From CAG-177 sp964587915 (GTDB taxonomy: Bacteria; Bacillota; Clostridia; Oscillospirales; Acutalibacteraceae): a stretch of 34,071 nucleotides of DNA. Both the position numbers and the translations under genes were made by a program. The stretch spans positions 1 to 34,071 of the forward strand of contig CAZPMK010000017.1 of the NCBI GenBank assembly GCA_964587915.1. The letters are read 5' to 3'. Of the stretch, positions 9,116 to 17,619 are shown one piece after another. Within the stretch, counting starts at the first letter, position 1. Each line of letters begins with the position of its first letter. The notes beneath the pieces are model-generated. The model saw only the letters and a program-made list of their open reading frames with translations. It was not told the DNA's origin and did not search any database.

Positions 9116-9188
9116 TTTTTCCTCCCGTTTTTCTGCGTATTAAGCCGCCGATTTAATTGCGGTTTCTTTGACGCACATAATCGGATAT

Positions 9189-9221
9189 ATTATATCACTC
9201 TTATTTATAAAATAAAAGAGT
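9189..9221 (-). promoter_or_regulatory. Candidate promoter and operator upstream of the ABC transporter operon
   Basis: On the minus strand a TATAAT box lies at 9194-9189. The -35 region is weak, but an inverted repeat ACTCTT...AAGAGT (9197-9202 and 9216-9221) covers it. This suggests a regulator-controlled promoter. The repeat is AT-rich, so chance cannot be excluded. Confidence 0.4.
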
Positions 9222-9260
9222 ATTTTGGCTATTTTTTTGCCTCGATATAAAAATTTTGTT

Positions 9261-9302
9261 AAAAAAAGCGGTCTGCCTCCGTTTTTTCGGGCAAACCGCT
9301 TG
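9261..9302 (-). terminator. Intrinsic terminator of the long 9.3-20 kb directon
   Basis: On the minus strand AAGCGGTTTGCCC pairs with GGCAGACCGCTT and is followed by a run of Ts. It lies just after the stop of the PrsA/SurA-like gene. Confidence 0.85.
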
Positions 9303-9305
9303 AAA

Positions 9306-10937
9306 TTATTGCTGATCGCTCATGCTTTTGAGCATATAATCGCTGCTCTCTTTGATTTTATCGGCAGCGTTTTTCCTCGCTTTTTTGATTTTGGAAGCAC
9401 TCTCGCTTGCGGAATATTCGTCCTTTGATGCATCCTTGTATTCCTGTGCGGTCTTTTTCACCGCAAGAGTCGAGCGGGCGTTTAATTCCCAGTCGTAATC
9501 ATCGGAATTTTCCTTGACGAAGAAAATAATGTAGCTTCCCTCGCTCGAATTGTAGATGCAGAAGTCACCGTATTTTCTTTCGGGAGAATTTATCCAAAGC
9601 TGCACCGAAGAGCTTATTTCGCCGACTCTTGTGGTTGCTTTTCCGCTTGCACCCGTTGCACTTTCGCACAACTTCAGAAGAGCCTTCTCGCTTGCACCGC
9701 CGTCAACCCATTCGTTGAAAATTCGAGCCGTTTCCTCCTGATTCTTTTTAACCGCCTCGGTGTCGCTCGAATCCGCATTGACATTACAATAAATTATCAC
9801 GTCATGGCTCACGGTATAGTACGGCAATTTTTCAACATAGACAAGGCAATCGTATATCGCACCCTTGACAACGCCGATATCGCCCTCTTTTCGGGAGGGA
9901 GAATATATCCAATCGCTGATATCACTGCCGAATTTTTCTGCAACGGTATCATAATCCGTCCACGCATAAGTGCTTTCTGTGGCGGTCATTCCGCTCTCCT
10001 GTGCGTATTCATCGCAGTATGCCGCCAATTCTTCCGCTGTTTTAACGGTCTTTGCACGGGCAAGTGCCTCATCGTTGCCGTAGGGAATCGGATAAACGAC
10101 TCCCGAAAAATATTTCATCGCACCGTTTTCGCCGTCACGGAATTTTTCAAGCTCCGACTGCGTAAATTCCTGAGCGTATTTATCCATATACTCCATTTCG
10201 TTCATGTTCGCATACGCCAAAACTATCTCGTTTCTCGCAAACATCGCAAAGGTAACGCCCTCGCCGTAGGTATCTGCGATGATTTCGTTATCGCTTTGAC
10301 CGTCCTCGGCATAACTGAGCACACGGTTATATGTTTCAATAAGCCTGTCCACGGAATCTTCATCGAGCACGGTGCCGTCCGTTATTGCTTTATCGAAATA
10401 ATAATAGCAATACTGAATGTAATCCGTCACCCTGTCGGAAAGCTCGTCCGCCCATATTTTATCGGAATCGACACATTTCTGCTCCTCGGGAGTGAGAGAA
10501 AAATTATACTCATCGGGATATGTGTTGCCGTTCAGTATGGAATTGCAAAGTCTGCTGAATGTATCAAAGTAGAACATGGAATATTCTGCAACGGAAATCG
10601 ACATATCGCCGACCTTCAACGCCACTCCGCCGTTTTTGCACGCCGCCTCGCTGTCCGCCTCCGCCTGCAAAAGAATTTGCACTATCTCTGTGGGCATACG
10701 GCAGCCTTTATATTCGGAATATGAATATTTCTCGTTTTCCTTCGCCTCAACCGTCGGCGGAGCTTCGACCTGTTCGGGCTGAACTTCCTTGCCGAAAAAG
10801 AATATTCCCGTCACCGCCGCCGCAACGACCGCCGCCGCAACGCAAATAATTATTATCTTTTTTCCCGAGAATTTTTTTGTCTTGGGAGCGGCAACCGTCT
10901 CACGGGCATTTTGTTTCTGTTTGCCTCTGCTGCTCAT
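9306..10937 (-). CDS. Membrane-anchored SurA/PrsA-like protein with two degenerate parvulin-type domains
   Basis: A 543-aa protein that begins with a basic cytoplasmic stretch, one membrane helix at about residues 27-49 (IIIICVAAAVVAAAVTGIFF), then a long extracytoplasmic part. The first half resembles the helical SurA N-terminal chaperone domain. Two repeated blocks, SDWIYSPSRKEGDIGVV and QLWINSPERKYGDFCIY, each match the end of a parvulin prolyl-isomerase domain (W..s..R..GD). The central parvulin sequence is poorly conserved, so isomerase activity is doubtful and a folding-chaperone role for exported proteins is more likely. There is no lipobox. It starts behind AGGAGGAACCTGC and is the last gene before the terminator. 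Confidence 0.75.
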   Translation of the reverse strand: MSSRGKQKQNARETVAAPKTKKFSGKKIIIICVAAAVVAAAVTGIFFFGKEVQPEQVEAPPTVEAKENEKYSYSEYKGCRMPTEIVQILLQAEADSEAACKNGGVALKVGDMSISVAEYSMFYFDTFSRLCNSILNGNTYPDEYNFSLTPEEQKCVDSDKIWADELSDRVTDYIQYCYYYFDKAITDGTVLDEDSVDRLIETYNRVLSYAEDGQSDNEIIADTYGEGVTFAMFARNEIVLAYANMNEMEYMDKYAQEFTQSELEKFRDGENGAMKYFSGVVYPIPYGNDEALARAKTVKTAEELAAYCDEYAQESGMTATESTYAWTDYDTVAEKFGSDISDWIYSPSRKEGDIGVVKGAIYDCLVYVEKLPYYTVSHDVIIYCNVNADSSDTEAVKKNQEETARIFNEWVDGGASEKALLKLCESATGASGKATTRVGEISSSVQLWINSPERKYGDFCIYNSSEGSYIIFFVKENSDDYDWELNARSTLAVKKTAQEYKDASKDEYSASESASKIKKARKNAADKIKESSDYMLKSMSDQQ

Positions 10938-10949
10938 GCAGGTTCCTCC

Positions 10950-11132
10950 TTAATTTTGCTTTCGCACTACCTTGTATTCATCGTAGGCATTGAAATACGG
11001 ACACTCAAACGAACCGCCCTGCATAAAGCGGTACAGCTCGTCCTCATCGAGATTTACAAGGCATTCGTAGCACTCGTATTCTTCGTTATAATCATAATAA
11101 GCACAGTTGTCGCAAATTGATGAGCCTGCCAT
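10950..11132 (-). CDS. Small cysteine-rich DUF6472-like protein
   Basis: A 60-aa acidic protein with Cys7-x2-Cys10 and Cys21-x2-Cys24, plus a later Cys in ECPYF. The sequence VNLDEDELYRFMQGG...CPYF...DEYKVVRKQ is what I remember for the DUF6472 family, common in Clostridia and of unknown function. The cysteines suggest metal binding. It has a strong start (GGAGGCGTGAA-ATG), lies between folK and the SurA-like gene with 12-nt gaps, and is a real gene. Confidence 0.8.
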   Translation of the reverse strand: MAGSSICDNCAYYDYNEEYECYECLVNLDEDELYRFMQGGSFECPYFNAYDEYKVVRKQN

Positions 11133-11144
11133 TTCACGCCTCCG

Positions 11145-11645
11145 TCAATAAATCGGAATGATAATTTCTTTTTCTGTTTTGTCAACGCCGTCAAGACCCA
11201 AATCCCTCAGGTGCGGTCCGAAAAGCATTCCCGGTGCTCTGCCCGTCGGATAAAGGTCAAGCAAAGGTGCCATGACAAACGCTCTGTCAAGTGCTCTCGG
11301 ATGAGGCAGGGTCATATCGTAGCTTTCACTTTTGAAATTCTCATAAAGAATAAGGTCAAGGTCGATTATCCTCGGGCCGTTCTTTTCTTCCCTCTTTCTG
11401 CCCATTGCCGCCTCGATTCCGAGACAACCGCCCAAAAGCATGGCGGGAGAAATGCTTGCCTCAACAAGAAGTGCCGCATTGTAAAATCTCTCCTGATCCT
11501 CCTTGCCGACGGGGTCGGTCTCATAAACCGACGATGCTTTGATTATTTTAACTCCGGGGAGCTTTGCCACCGCTCTGACGGCGGCGTTTATATTCTCAAT
11601 TCTGTTGCCCATATTGGAGCCGAGTGCAATTACCGCCTCACTCAT
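11145..11645 (-). CDS. folK: 2-amino-4-hydroxy-6-hydroxymethyldihydropteridine pyrophosphokinase
   Basis: A 166-aa FolK enzyme that transfers pyrophosphate from ATP to 6-hydroxymethyl-dihydropterin, one step before dihydropteroate synthase. Motifs visible: ALGSNMGNR at the N-terminus, SSVYETDPVG, FYNAALLVE, GRKREEKNGPRIIDLDLILY and LPHPRALDRAFV. The ATG overlaps the folB stop (ATGA at 11642-11645), so translation is coupled. It is the last of four consecutive folate genes. Confidence 0.97.
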   Translation of the reverse strand: MSEAVIALGSNMGNRIENINAAVRAVAKLPGVKIIKASSVYETDPVGKEDQERFYNAALLVEASISPAMLLGGCLGIEAAMGRKREEKNGPRIIDLDLILYENFKSESYDMTLPHPRALDRAFVMAPLLDLYPTGRAPGMLFGPHLRDLGLDGVDKTEKEIIIPIY

Positions 11646-12016
11646 TTTATAACCGCCTTTCGCTCTCTGAATATCTCAACGCCCGTATACTCAAAATCCG
11701 CTTTTATCGGAGCCTCGGGCTTTTTCAGCAATACCCTTATGCTTTCTATTTTCTCGAACTCCTGCAAGAGTCCGCAGGCAACACGCTGTGCCGCCCTTTC
11801 GATAAGGTCATCCTTTTGTGCCGTAAAAATCGCCGTTGCACGCTTGATTATCTTTGCATAGCTGACCGTATCATCAACGCAGTCGCTCTCGCACGGCTTA
11901 TCCAAATCGAGATACGCATCAATGTCGAGAATGAAATTCTGACCGTCGATTTTTTCCTCGGGATTTACTCCGTGATATGCGAAAATTTTAAGTCCCTTAA
12001 CCTTGATTGTGTCCAT
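11642..12016 (-). CDS. folB: Dihydroneopterin aldolase
   Basis: A 124-aa FolB enzyme that converts 7,8-dihydroneopterin to 6-hydroxymethyl-dihydropterin. Motifs: IKVKGLKIFAYHGVNPEEK with the substrate-contacting region, then DDTVSYAKI, ERAAQRVA with the catalytic-site Glu, and VLLKKPEAPI. The start is the ATG at 12016, with GGGGAGAGC directly upstream. The longer open frame to 12079 would add 21 non-family residues. It overlaps the folP end by 20 nt and the folK start by 4 nt. Confidence 0.95.
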   Translation of the reverse strand: MDTIKVKGLKIFAYHGVNPEEKIDGQNFILDIDAYLDLDKPCESDCVDDTVSYAKIIKRATAIFTAQKDDLIERAAQRVACGLLQEFEKIESIRVLLKKPEAPIKADFEYTGVEIFRERKAVIK

Positions 12017-12845
12017 TTTGCTCTCCCCTGTATATTCTGTCCGCCGTGCGTGCCGCCTGAACAGCACCCCGAACATCATGAACCCGTATTATGTCCGCAC
12101 CGCAGGCTATCGCCGCAGTATCCGCCGCAATCGTTCCGCTGTCACGCATGGAGCTGTTCGCTTCACCGCTTGCTTCGCCGATAAATCTTTTTCTCGATGC
12201 GGCAAAAAGCAACGCAACCTCCTTGAATTTCAGCCATTCGAGGTTTTGAATTATCTCAAAATTATCCTGCGTGCTCTTGCTGAAGCCGATTCCGGGGTCA
12301 AGGCAAAGCTGTTCCCTCGGCAAGCCGCATTCTGCGGCAAGACGCATCGAATCAAGGAAAAATTCTCTGATATCGCACACTACGCCGTTTTTGTATTCCT
12401 TAACCGTGCCCGCTCCGCTCGGATTGTGCATGACAACATATGCGGCGTTATATTTTTTTGCAAGGCGTGCCATATCGCCGTTAAATTCTCCGCTGACATC
12501 GTTTATCATTGATACGCCCGACTTCAATGCCGCCTCGGCACAGGAGGGATAAAACGTATCCGCCGAAATCGGGACTTCAAGCCTGCCCTTGAGCACTTCG
12601 AGAATCGGCATGAGCCTTTCAAGCTCCTGAGATGCCGAAATTATCTGTGCCGACGGACGGGTTGAATTTGCACCGATATCAATTATATCCGCACCCTGAG
12701 CCTGCATCTCCAACGCTCTTTCGAGTGCCGTTTCGGGGGTGTTGTAAAGTCCGCCGTCCGAAAAAGAATCGGGAGTGCAGTTGAGTATTCCCATTATGTA
12801 CGTGCGTTTTCCGAGAGGAAATTCAAAATTACCCGCTTTCAGCAT
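11997..12845 (-). CDS. folP: Dihydropteroate synthase
   Basis: A 282-aa FolP enzyme that joins hydroxymethyl-dihydropterin pyrophosphate and p-aminobenzoate; it is the sulfonamide target. Motifs: MGILNCTPDSFSDGG, GADIIDIGANSTRP, PISADTF, INDVSGEF, CLDPGIGFSKS and the C-terminal IRVHDVRG. The chosen ATG at 12845 overlaps the folE stop by one base (TAATG) and follows GGAGGGAC. The frame runs open further upstream inside folE, but that part does not match the family. Confidence 0.97.
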   Translation of the reverse strand: MLKAGNFEFPLGKRTYIMGILNCTPDSFSDGGLYNTPETALERALEMQAQGADIIDIGANSTRPSAQIISASQELERLMPILEVLKGRLEVPISADTFYPSCAEAALKSGVSMINDVSGEFNGDMARLAKKYNAAYVVMHNPSGAGTVKEYKNGVVCDIREFFLDSMRLAAECGLPREQLCLDPGIGFSKSTQDNFEIIQNLEWLKFKEVALLFAASRKRFIGEASGEANSSMRDSGTIAADTAAIACGADIIRVHDVRGAVQAARTADRIYRGEQNGHNQG

Positions 12846-13408
12846 TACAGCCGTCCCTCCGTGAGCAATGACATCGCCTCGGCACGGGTTCTCGCATCGC
12901 TTCTCATCGTGCCTCGCAGGGCTGAAGTCATTGTTTTTGCACCCGATGCCCTTGCACCTCTCATCGTCATGCACAAATGCTCCGCTTCCACAACCACCGC
13001 AACGCCCATCGGCTCCAAATTGTCATAGAGGAAATCCGCAATCTGACCCGTGAGGCGTTCCTGAAGCTGAGGTCTTCTCGCAAAGCTGTCAACGATTCTC
13101 GCCAGCTTCGAGAGCCCTATCACCTTGCCGTTTGAGGGGATATACGCTATGTGTGCCTTGCCGAGAAACGGTATCAGATGATGCTCGCACATCGAATACA
13201 GAGGAATGTCACGCACAACAACCATTTCTTCACTGCTCTCGTCAAACAGCTTCAAATGTCTTGAAGGATCATCCTCAAGACCGCTGAAAATTTCCTCGTA
13301 CATTCTCGCAACGCGGGCAGGCGTTTCAACAAGCCCCTCTCTGTCGGGGTCCTCGCCGACGGCAATGAGAATTTCTCTGACCGCCGCTTCTATTCTTTCT
13401 CTGTCCAA
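12845..13408 (-). CDS. folE: GTP cyclohydrolase I
   Basis: A 187-aa FolE enzyme that opens GTP to dihydroneopterin triphosphate, the first step of folate synthesis. Zinc ligands are Cys74 and His77 in MCEHHLIPF and Cys146 in EHLCMTMRG. GLSKLARIVDSFARRPQLQERLT and GVAVVVEAEHLC are typical. The start is a TTG at 13408 behind AAGGGAGA with good spacing and gives the normal family length. The open frame extends to 13516 but has no matching sequence there. It begins 14 nt after the transglutaminase-like gene. Confidence 0.96.
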   Translation of the reverse strand: MDRERIEAAVREILIAVGEDPDREGLVETPARVARMYEEIFSGLEDDPSRHLKLFDESSEEMVVVRDIPLYSMCEHHLIPFLGKAHIAYIPSNGKVIGLSKLARIVDSFARRPQLQERLTGQIADFLYDNLEPMGVAVVVEAEHLCMTMRGARASGAKTMTSALRGTMRSDARTRAEAMSLLTEGRL

Positions 13409-13422
13409 AGCGGTATCTCCCT

Positions 13423-14598
13423 TCACTTTTTGATAACAAGAGTAAGCACGTTCTGTGCCTTGTTTTCGTAGTAGCCTATCGAGTCGCCCGTAAACGGTTC
13501 GTCGGCAATTTTGCACGCATTCGTGAGCACTCGATATATTCTTTCGTTATTTATCAAATCTTCAACTGCGGCATTGTAGGCATTTTCGTGTGCAAAACGA
13601 AGCTGTACACGGCTTCTGCCCTCTTTGACATGGGCAGCAATTATTTTTTCGAGCCTTTCCTCGCTTGAACGGGAATAGCTCTGAAAATAGGTGTCCGTCT
13701 TTTTGTAATAATTTTCTTCATCGGAATTACATCCGAAATCGTAGGAAAAATTACTGTGAGTTTCACTTATCATTTTGTCGCTGAGATTGAAATAAGCGTA
13801 CATCACAAGTCCGTCACCATCATCGCTCACGGGATCATCCCATGTGCAGTCAAGATGATAGAAATTTCCTCCGATATTGACGACGTTCCACATATGTGCA
13901 CCGCTCTGCTCACCGTTATCCGATTCGCCGCTGACAAGAGCGTTTTCTATCCCCACCCTGTCAAGCAACAGCTTCGCCGCCTTGGAATATCCCTCGCAAG
14001 CCGCATTTCCGTCAACAAGAGCACCGTACGCCGACGAATAAATCAGCCCCTCGTTCGGGTCGAGATATTCGCATTTTTCAATTATACGGTCATGGATTTG
14101 AAGCTCCGTCAGCCATTCATCGGCAGGATTGGTCAGCGTTTTTTCAAAGGCAACGCACTCCGCCTCCAGCTTCGCCGTCATTTCCGCAAGAACCGATTTA
14201 TCTATGATATAATCCACCGAAAAATAGGTGAGCCAAAAACGGGTTTCAACAGCACATTTTCTGCCGAGAAAGAATAAATCGGGATTGTCATAAAGCAACG
14301 CCGAGAACACTCTGTCAAGCTCCTCGCCCGATATTTTCGGAACAACTATCCTCTCGGGCATATCATATATTTCTTCTAATATGGCATTATACGCCCGTTT
14401 TTCCGTGTCGCTGAGCTCCTCGTAATAGAATTTGTACGGACTCCCCTTTTTGCTTGCGGCAACCGTCACCTGCTCGGTGGTATATGTGCCTGTCGTCTCC
14501 GTTTCGGGTTGCTCCGACTGCTCCGTATCCTTAAAAGCATACCAAAACGCCGCAAAAACGGCAAGGATAAGCAAAAAGACAATAATTTTCTTTTTCAT
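13423..14598 (-). CDS. Membrane-anchored transglutaminase-like protein
   Basis: A 391-aa protein with an N-terminal signal anchor (residues about 4-22) and a Thr/Glu-rich linker, then an extracytoplasmic domain. The transglutaminase-like catalytic triad is visible: Cys in GNAACEGYSKA, His in GAHMWNVV and Asp in YHLDCTWDDP. Such domains act as cysteine proteases, amidases or cross-linkers at the cell surface; the substrate is unknown. The ATG at 14598 overlaps the preceding stop (TGATG) and is preceded by AGAGGAA. The neighbouring LCP-like gene supports a cell-envelope role. Confidence 0.85.
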   Translation of the reverse strand: MKKKIIVFLLILAVFAAFWYAFKDTEQSEQPETETTGTYTTEQVTVAASKKGSPYKFYYEELSDTEKRAYNAILEEIYDMPERIVVPKISGEELDRVFSALLYDNPDLFFLGRKCAVETRFWLTYFSVDYIIDKSVLAEMTAKLEAECVAFEKTLTNPADEWLTELQIHDRIIEKCEYLDPNEGLIYSSAYGALVDGNAACEGYSKAAKLLLDRVGIENALVSGESDNGEQSGAHMWNVVNIGGNFYHLDCTWDDPVSDDGDGLVMYAYFNLSDKMISETHSNFSYDFGCNSDEENYYKKTDTYFQSYSRSSEERLEKIIAAHVKEGRSRVQLRFAHENAYNAAVEDLINNERIYRVLTNACKIADEPFTGDSIGYYENKAQNVLTLVIKK

Positions 14599-15488
14599 CA
14601 CTGTTTCCTCTTGTATTTGTTGCTGAGCAGCTCCTGTGCAGAATCTGCCCGCCGTATTTCCGCACCCTCTTCAATCAATGCTTTTATACCGTTTTCCGCT
14701 CTCGAAAATTCAACAATGCTGATATTCGTATTGAGCGTATTTGAGAATTTAGAAAAAATCTTGTCGAGCCTGCCTTCGTTTTTCTGTGTCAAAACAGTCT
14801 CAAGAATATCGGAAAAAGCCTCGTACCGCCCCTCGGTATTGCCCAGAAGCGTGATATATTTAAGATATTTGAAGAGCGTGTCGCCCTTCATATTTTGTCT
14901 CCCTTTGACAAGAATAAGCGTAAAATCTCCGCGGTATTCAATCTGTTCGGGAACGGTTATGTCAACGCCGCCGAAATAATTTATCATCGACCTGAAGCTC
15001 TCGTCGGTTGACGCAACATAGCCGTCAATGCTCCTGCCGCAATAAGCTCCCATAGCTTCAAGCAGCCGTTTTTCGCCGTAGAGGGCAAAATAATCGGAAA
15101 AGGTCTGCGTTTCACCCTCAAGCTCTGCCTGTTCTCCGGGGGATATCGGAAAAATCGTCACCGTTCTTTCGGGCATACGAACCCTGACAAGCCACGAAAA
15201 GTGCATTACCTTTTTATCGGAGCTTGCACACCAAAGATAGTACAGCCTGTCGGAGCTTTCGAGCTTGATTTCCGTCTGTCGAGTGATGCCCGAGGTCTCC
15301 GTTTCAACGTTGACACCCATGGCACTTTTGAAATTGTAATTATTTTTGCTCAAAATGACAAAAAGCGAAACCGCAAGCAAAATCACCGCTCCCGCACACG
15401 CCGCAAAAAGAAGCCGTCTGAGGGAGGCTCTGTCCTGCCTTTTGTCGGTTTTGAAGCTGACATTTTTAGTTCTTCTCATATGCTTCAC
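14598..15488 (-). CDS. Degenerate LytR-CpsA-Psr (LCP)-like membrane protein
   Basis: A 296-aa protein with a short cytoplasmic tail, one membrane helix (about residues 25-46) and an extracytoplasmic domain. MINYFGGVDITVPEQIEY and the later KGRQNMKGDTLFKYL match the LCP family, whose members attach wall polymers to peptidoglycan. The LCP signature with an Asp before the core strand and the IPRDT-type Arg/Asp loop is not seen: the equivalent stretch reads FSWLVRVRMPERTVTIFPISP. The active site is therefore probably lost or altered. The start is GTG, overlapping the GH13 stop by 4 nt (GTGA); an ATG three codons in is an alternative. Confidence 0.7.
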   Translation of the reverse strand: MKHMRRTKNVSFKTDKRQDRASLRRLLFAACAGAVILLAVSLFVILSKNNYNFKSAMGVNVETETSGITRQTEIKLESSDRLYYLWCASSDKKVMHFSWLVRVRMPERTVTIFPISPGEQAELEGETQTFSDYFALYGEKRLLEAMGAYCGRSIDGYVASTDESFRSMINYFGGVDITVPEQIEYRGDFTLILVKGRQNMKGDTLFKYLKYITLLGNTEGRYEAFSDILETVLTQKNEGRLDKIFSKFSNTLNTNISIVEFSRAENGIKALIEEGAEIRRADSAQELLSNKYKRKQ

Positions 15489-17338
15489 CGAAAAATCAAA
15501 ATTGCCGCACTTTCCGCATCAAGATAAAGCTCCTTGCCTGCAACGGTGTTCCCCGTCAGCGATTGCCAGCCCTCCTCGGGAAGAAGATAGACTATCGGAT
15601 GGCTGTTGCGGTTTGCAACGGTCATTATCCTTTCGCCCTCGCCCCTGCGTTCATAGGCAACACAACCGAGAAATGCGGAAACGGGTACAAATTCACCCTG
15701 TGCAAAGGCTCTGTGCTCTTTTCTGAGCCTGCCGAGAAATTTATAATGCTCCGTCAGCGACTTATCCTCTTTTCCCCACGGATAACAGCCTCTGTTGAAC
15801 GGGTCCTCACCGCCGTCAAGCCCTGCTTCGTCACCGTAATAAATACACGGCACACCGGGGAGAGTGAACTGCATTGCCGTTATCAGGCGGAGCAGTTTTT
15901 TTCCTCTTTCGAGCTGTTCTTCGTTCAAGCCGCCCTCGTAACGCCGAGCCGCCGATGATTCATATTCCCCGCCCGTTGCAAGAACGTTGAGTATTCGGCA
16001 GGTATCGTGCGTTCCGATATGGTTCATCAAGGTATCGACTGCGGGCTTCGGATAATTTTCGCAGATTCTCGACACCTCGTCGTTAAAGCCCTCCGCCTTT
16101 CCGCTCACCGCAAAATCCGTAAGCAGCTTTGCAAAGGGATAATTCATGACGGAATCGAGCTGTTCGCCGCCAAGATATCTTCGGCGTTTGCCGTAGCTTA
16201 TCTTGTTTGAAGCATCCTCCCAAACCTCGCCGAGAATATACGCCTCGGGGTTTTCATCCTTGACCGCCCGTCTGAGCCTGTCGAGAAATTTGTCGGGCAG
16301 CTCGTCGGCAACATCAAGCCTCCAGCCCGATGCTCCCGCCTTGAGCCAACGGCGGAGAATGCCGTTTTCTCCCGCGATAAATGAGAGATAGCTCTCGTTT
16401 TCTTCGTCCACCTCGGGAAGAATGTCAACGCCCCACCAGCAGTCATATTTGTCGGGATATTCCTCGAATTTATACCACTCGCGGTAAGGGGAGCTTTCGC
16501 TGTTGTATGCTCCGACGGATTTATACCGCCCGTTTTTATTGAAATACACGCTGTCTGCACCCGTGTGACTGAAAACGCCGTCAAGCACTATTCGTATGCC
16601 GTGCTTTTTTGCCTGTCTGCAAAGGGAGGAAAAATCGCTCCGAGTGCCGAGAAGGGGGTCGATTTTGCCGTAATCCGCCGTATCGTAGCGATGGTTTGAA
16701 TGTGCTTCAAAAACGGGATTCAGATATATACAGCCCACGCCGAGGCTTTCGAGATATTCGAGCTTTTGCTCAATTCCCTTGAGGTCGCCGCAGAAAAAAT
16801 CGTAGCTGTTTATTCTGCCCTGAGAATCGGGCTTCCATTGCGGCTTTCCGCCCCAATCCGAGCGTATGATTCTGTCCTCGGGAACATTCCTTTTTTCCTC
16901 GCCCGAAAAGTTAAAACGGTCGGGGAAAATCTGATATATGACCGAGCCCTTTATCCAATCGGGGGTCTCGAAATCGGCGGAATACACCGTGAGCTGAAAG
17001 CTCGTTCCGTCCGGTGAAATTCTGCCCGTTGAATTGTCAAAGCAGGTTATCAGCCTGCCCGAATCACGGCAGGCAACGGCAAAGCGGTACCAATAAAGTC
17101 CCTCCTTTCCTGCGGTAAAGGTGACTGTCCACCATTCCTCGTCCGTTCTCTCCATTCGCTCCCACGTCATCGGGTACACTCGGCTGTCACCGCCGTCGGA
17201 ATCCGTTATGAGACTTGCACCGGTACAGCAAAGGCTTCGGGGAAGAACGATTCTCATTGTCACACGTTCGCCCTCACGAACTGCTCCGAACGGAGATTTA
17301 TGGTATGTCAGCCTTGAATTGTAGGGGATAAAATCCAT
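15485..17338 (-). CDS. Glycoside hydrolase family 13 alpha-glycosidase (neopullulanase/cyclomaltodextrinase type)
   Basis: A 617-aa enzyme that hydrolyses alpha-glucans or maltodextrins. An N-terminal beta-sandwich (residues about 1-130) precedes the (beta/alpha)8 barrel, which starts at GSVIYQIFPDRF. The catalytic residues are nucleophile Asp342 (GWRLDVADEL), acid/base Glu371 (ILGEVWEDA) and transition-state Asp445 (HIGTHDTCR). VLDGVFSHTG is conserved region I. There is no signal peptide, so it is cytoplasmic. The ATG follows AAGGAAGC and overlaps the end of the upstream small gene by 31 nt. Substrate preference within GH13 cannot be settled by eye. Confidence 0.94.
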   Translation of the reverse strand: MDFIPYNSRLTYHKSPFGAVREGERVTMRIVLPRSLCCTGASLITDSDGGDSRVYPMTWERMERTDEEWWTVTFTAGKEGLYWYRFAVACRDSGRLITCFDNSTGRISPDGTSFQLTVYSADFETPDWIKGSVIYQIFPDRFNFSGEEKRNVPEDRIIRSDWGGKPQWKPDSQGRINSYDFFCGDLKGIEQKLEYLESLGVGCIYLNPVFEAHSNHRYDTADYGKIDPLLGTRSDFSSLCRQAKKHGIRIVLDGVFSHTGADSVYFNKNGRYKSVGAYNSESSPYREWYKFEEYPDKYDCWWGVDILPEVDEENESYLSFIAGENGILRRWLKAGASGWRLDVADELPDKFLDRLRRAVKDENPEAYILGEVWEDASNKISYGKRRRYLGGEQLDSVMNYPFAKLLTDFAVSGKAEGFNDEVSRICENYPKPAVDTLMNHIGTHDTCRILNVLATGGEYESSAARRYEGGLNEEQLERGKKLLRLITAMQFTLPGVPCIYYGDEAGLDGGEDPFNRGCYPWGKEDKSLTEHYKFLGRLRKEHRAFAQGEFVPVSAFLGCVAYERRGEGERIMTVANRNSHPIVYLLPEEGWQSLTGNTVAGKELYLDAESAAILIFR

Positions 17339-17598
17339 TTTTCAGCTTCCTTAAAATTAAATATCGCCGCCTGCTGCGGTACGGGTGCCTCGGTAATTTT
17401 TATGAGAACGTCGGTCATGAAGTACCCTATGCACACAAGCACCAAAATACCCAACACCGCAAGAAAAACGGATGCTATCCGCTTGTTGCGTCTTTTTTCC
17501 TCGTAGCTGAGCCCCGAACCGAAATGACTTGCAAATTCGGTGATGCTCTTACGCTGAGAGGGCTTTAATGCTTTTTCTATTTTTCCTCTATGGAACAT
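17308..17598 (-). CDS. Small single-pass membrane protein, unrecognised
   Basis: A 96-aa protein that I do not recognise. A basic N-terminal half (KIEKALKPSQRKSITEFASHFGSG, with a charged EEKRRNKR before the membrane) is followed by one helix at about residues 42-65 and a short tail. The positive-inside rule places the N-terminus in the cytoplasm. The ATG at 17598 has GAGGTGG upstream; a TTG seven codons earlier is less likely. It lies 21 nt after the rnfA-like stop and overlaps GH13 by 31 nt, so it may be a partner of the Rnf-like proteins, but this is only position-based inference. Confidence 0.6.
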   Translation of the reverse strand: MFHRGKIEKALKPSQRKSITEFASHFGSGLSYEEKRRNKRIASVFLAVLGILVLVCIGYFMTDVLIKITEAPVPQQAAIFNFKEAEKWILSPTIQG

Positions 17599-17619
17599 AT
17601 TGACCACCTCGGCAACCAA

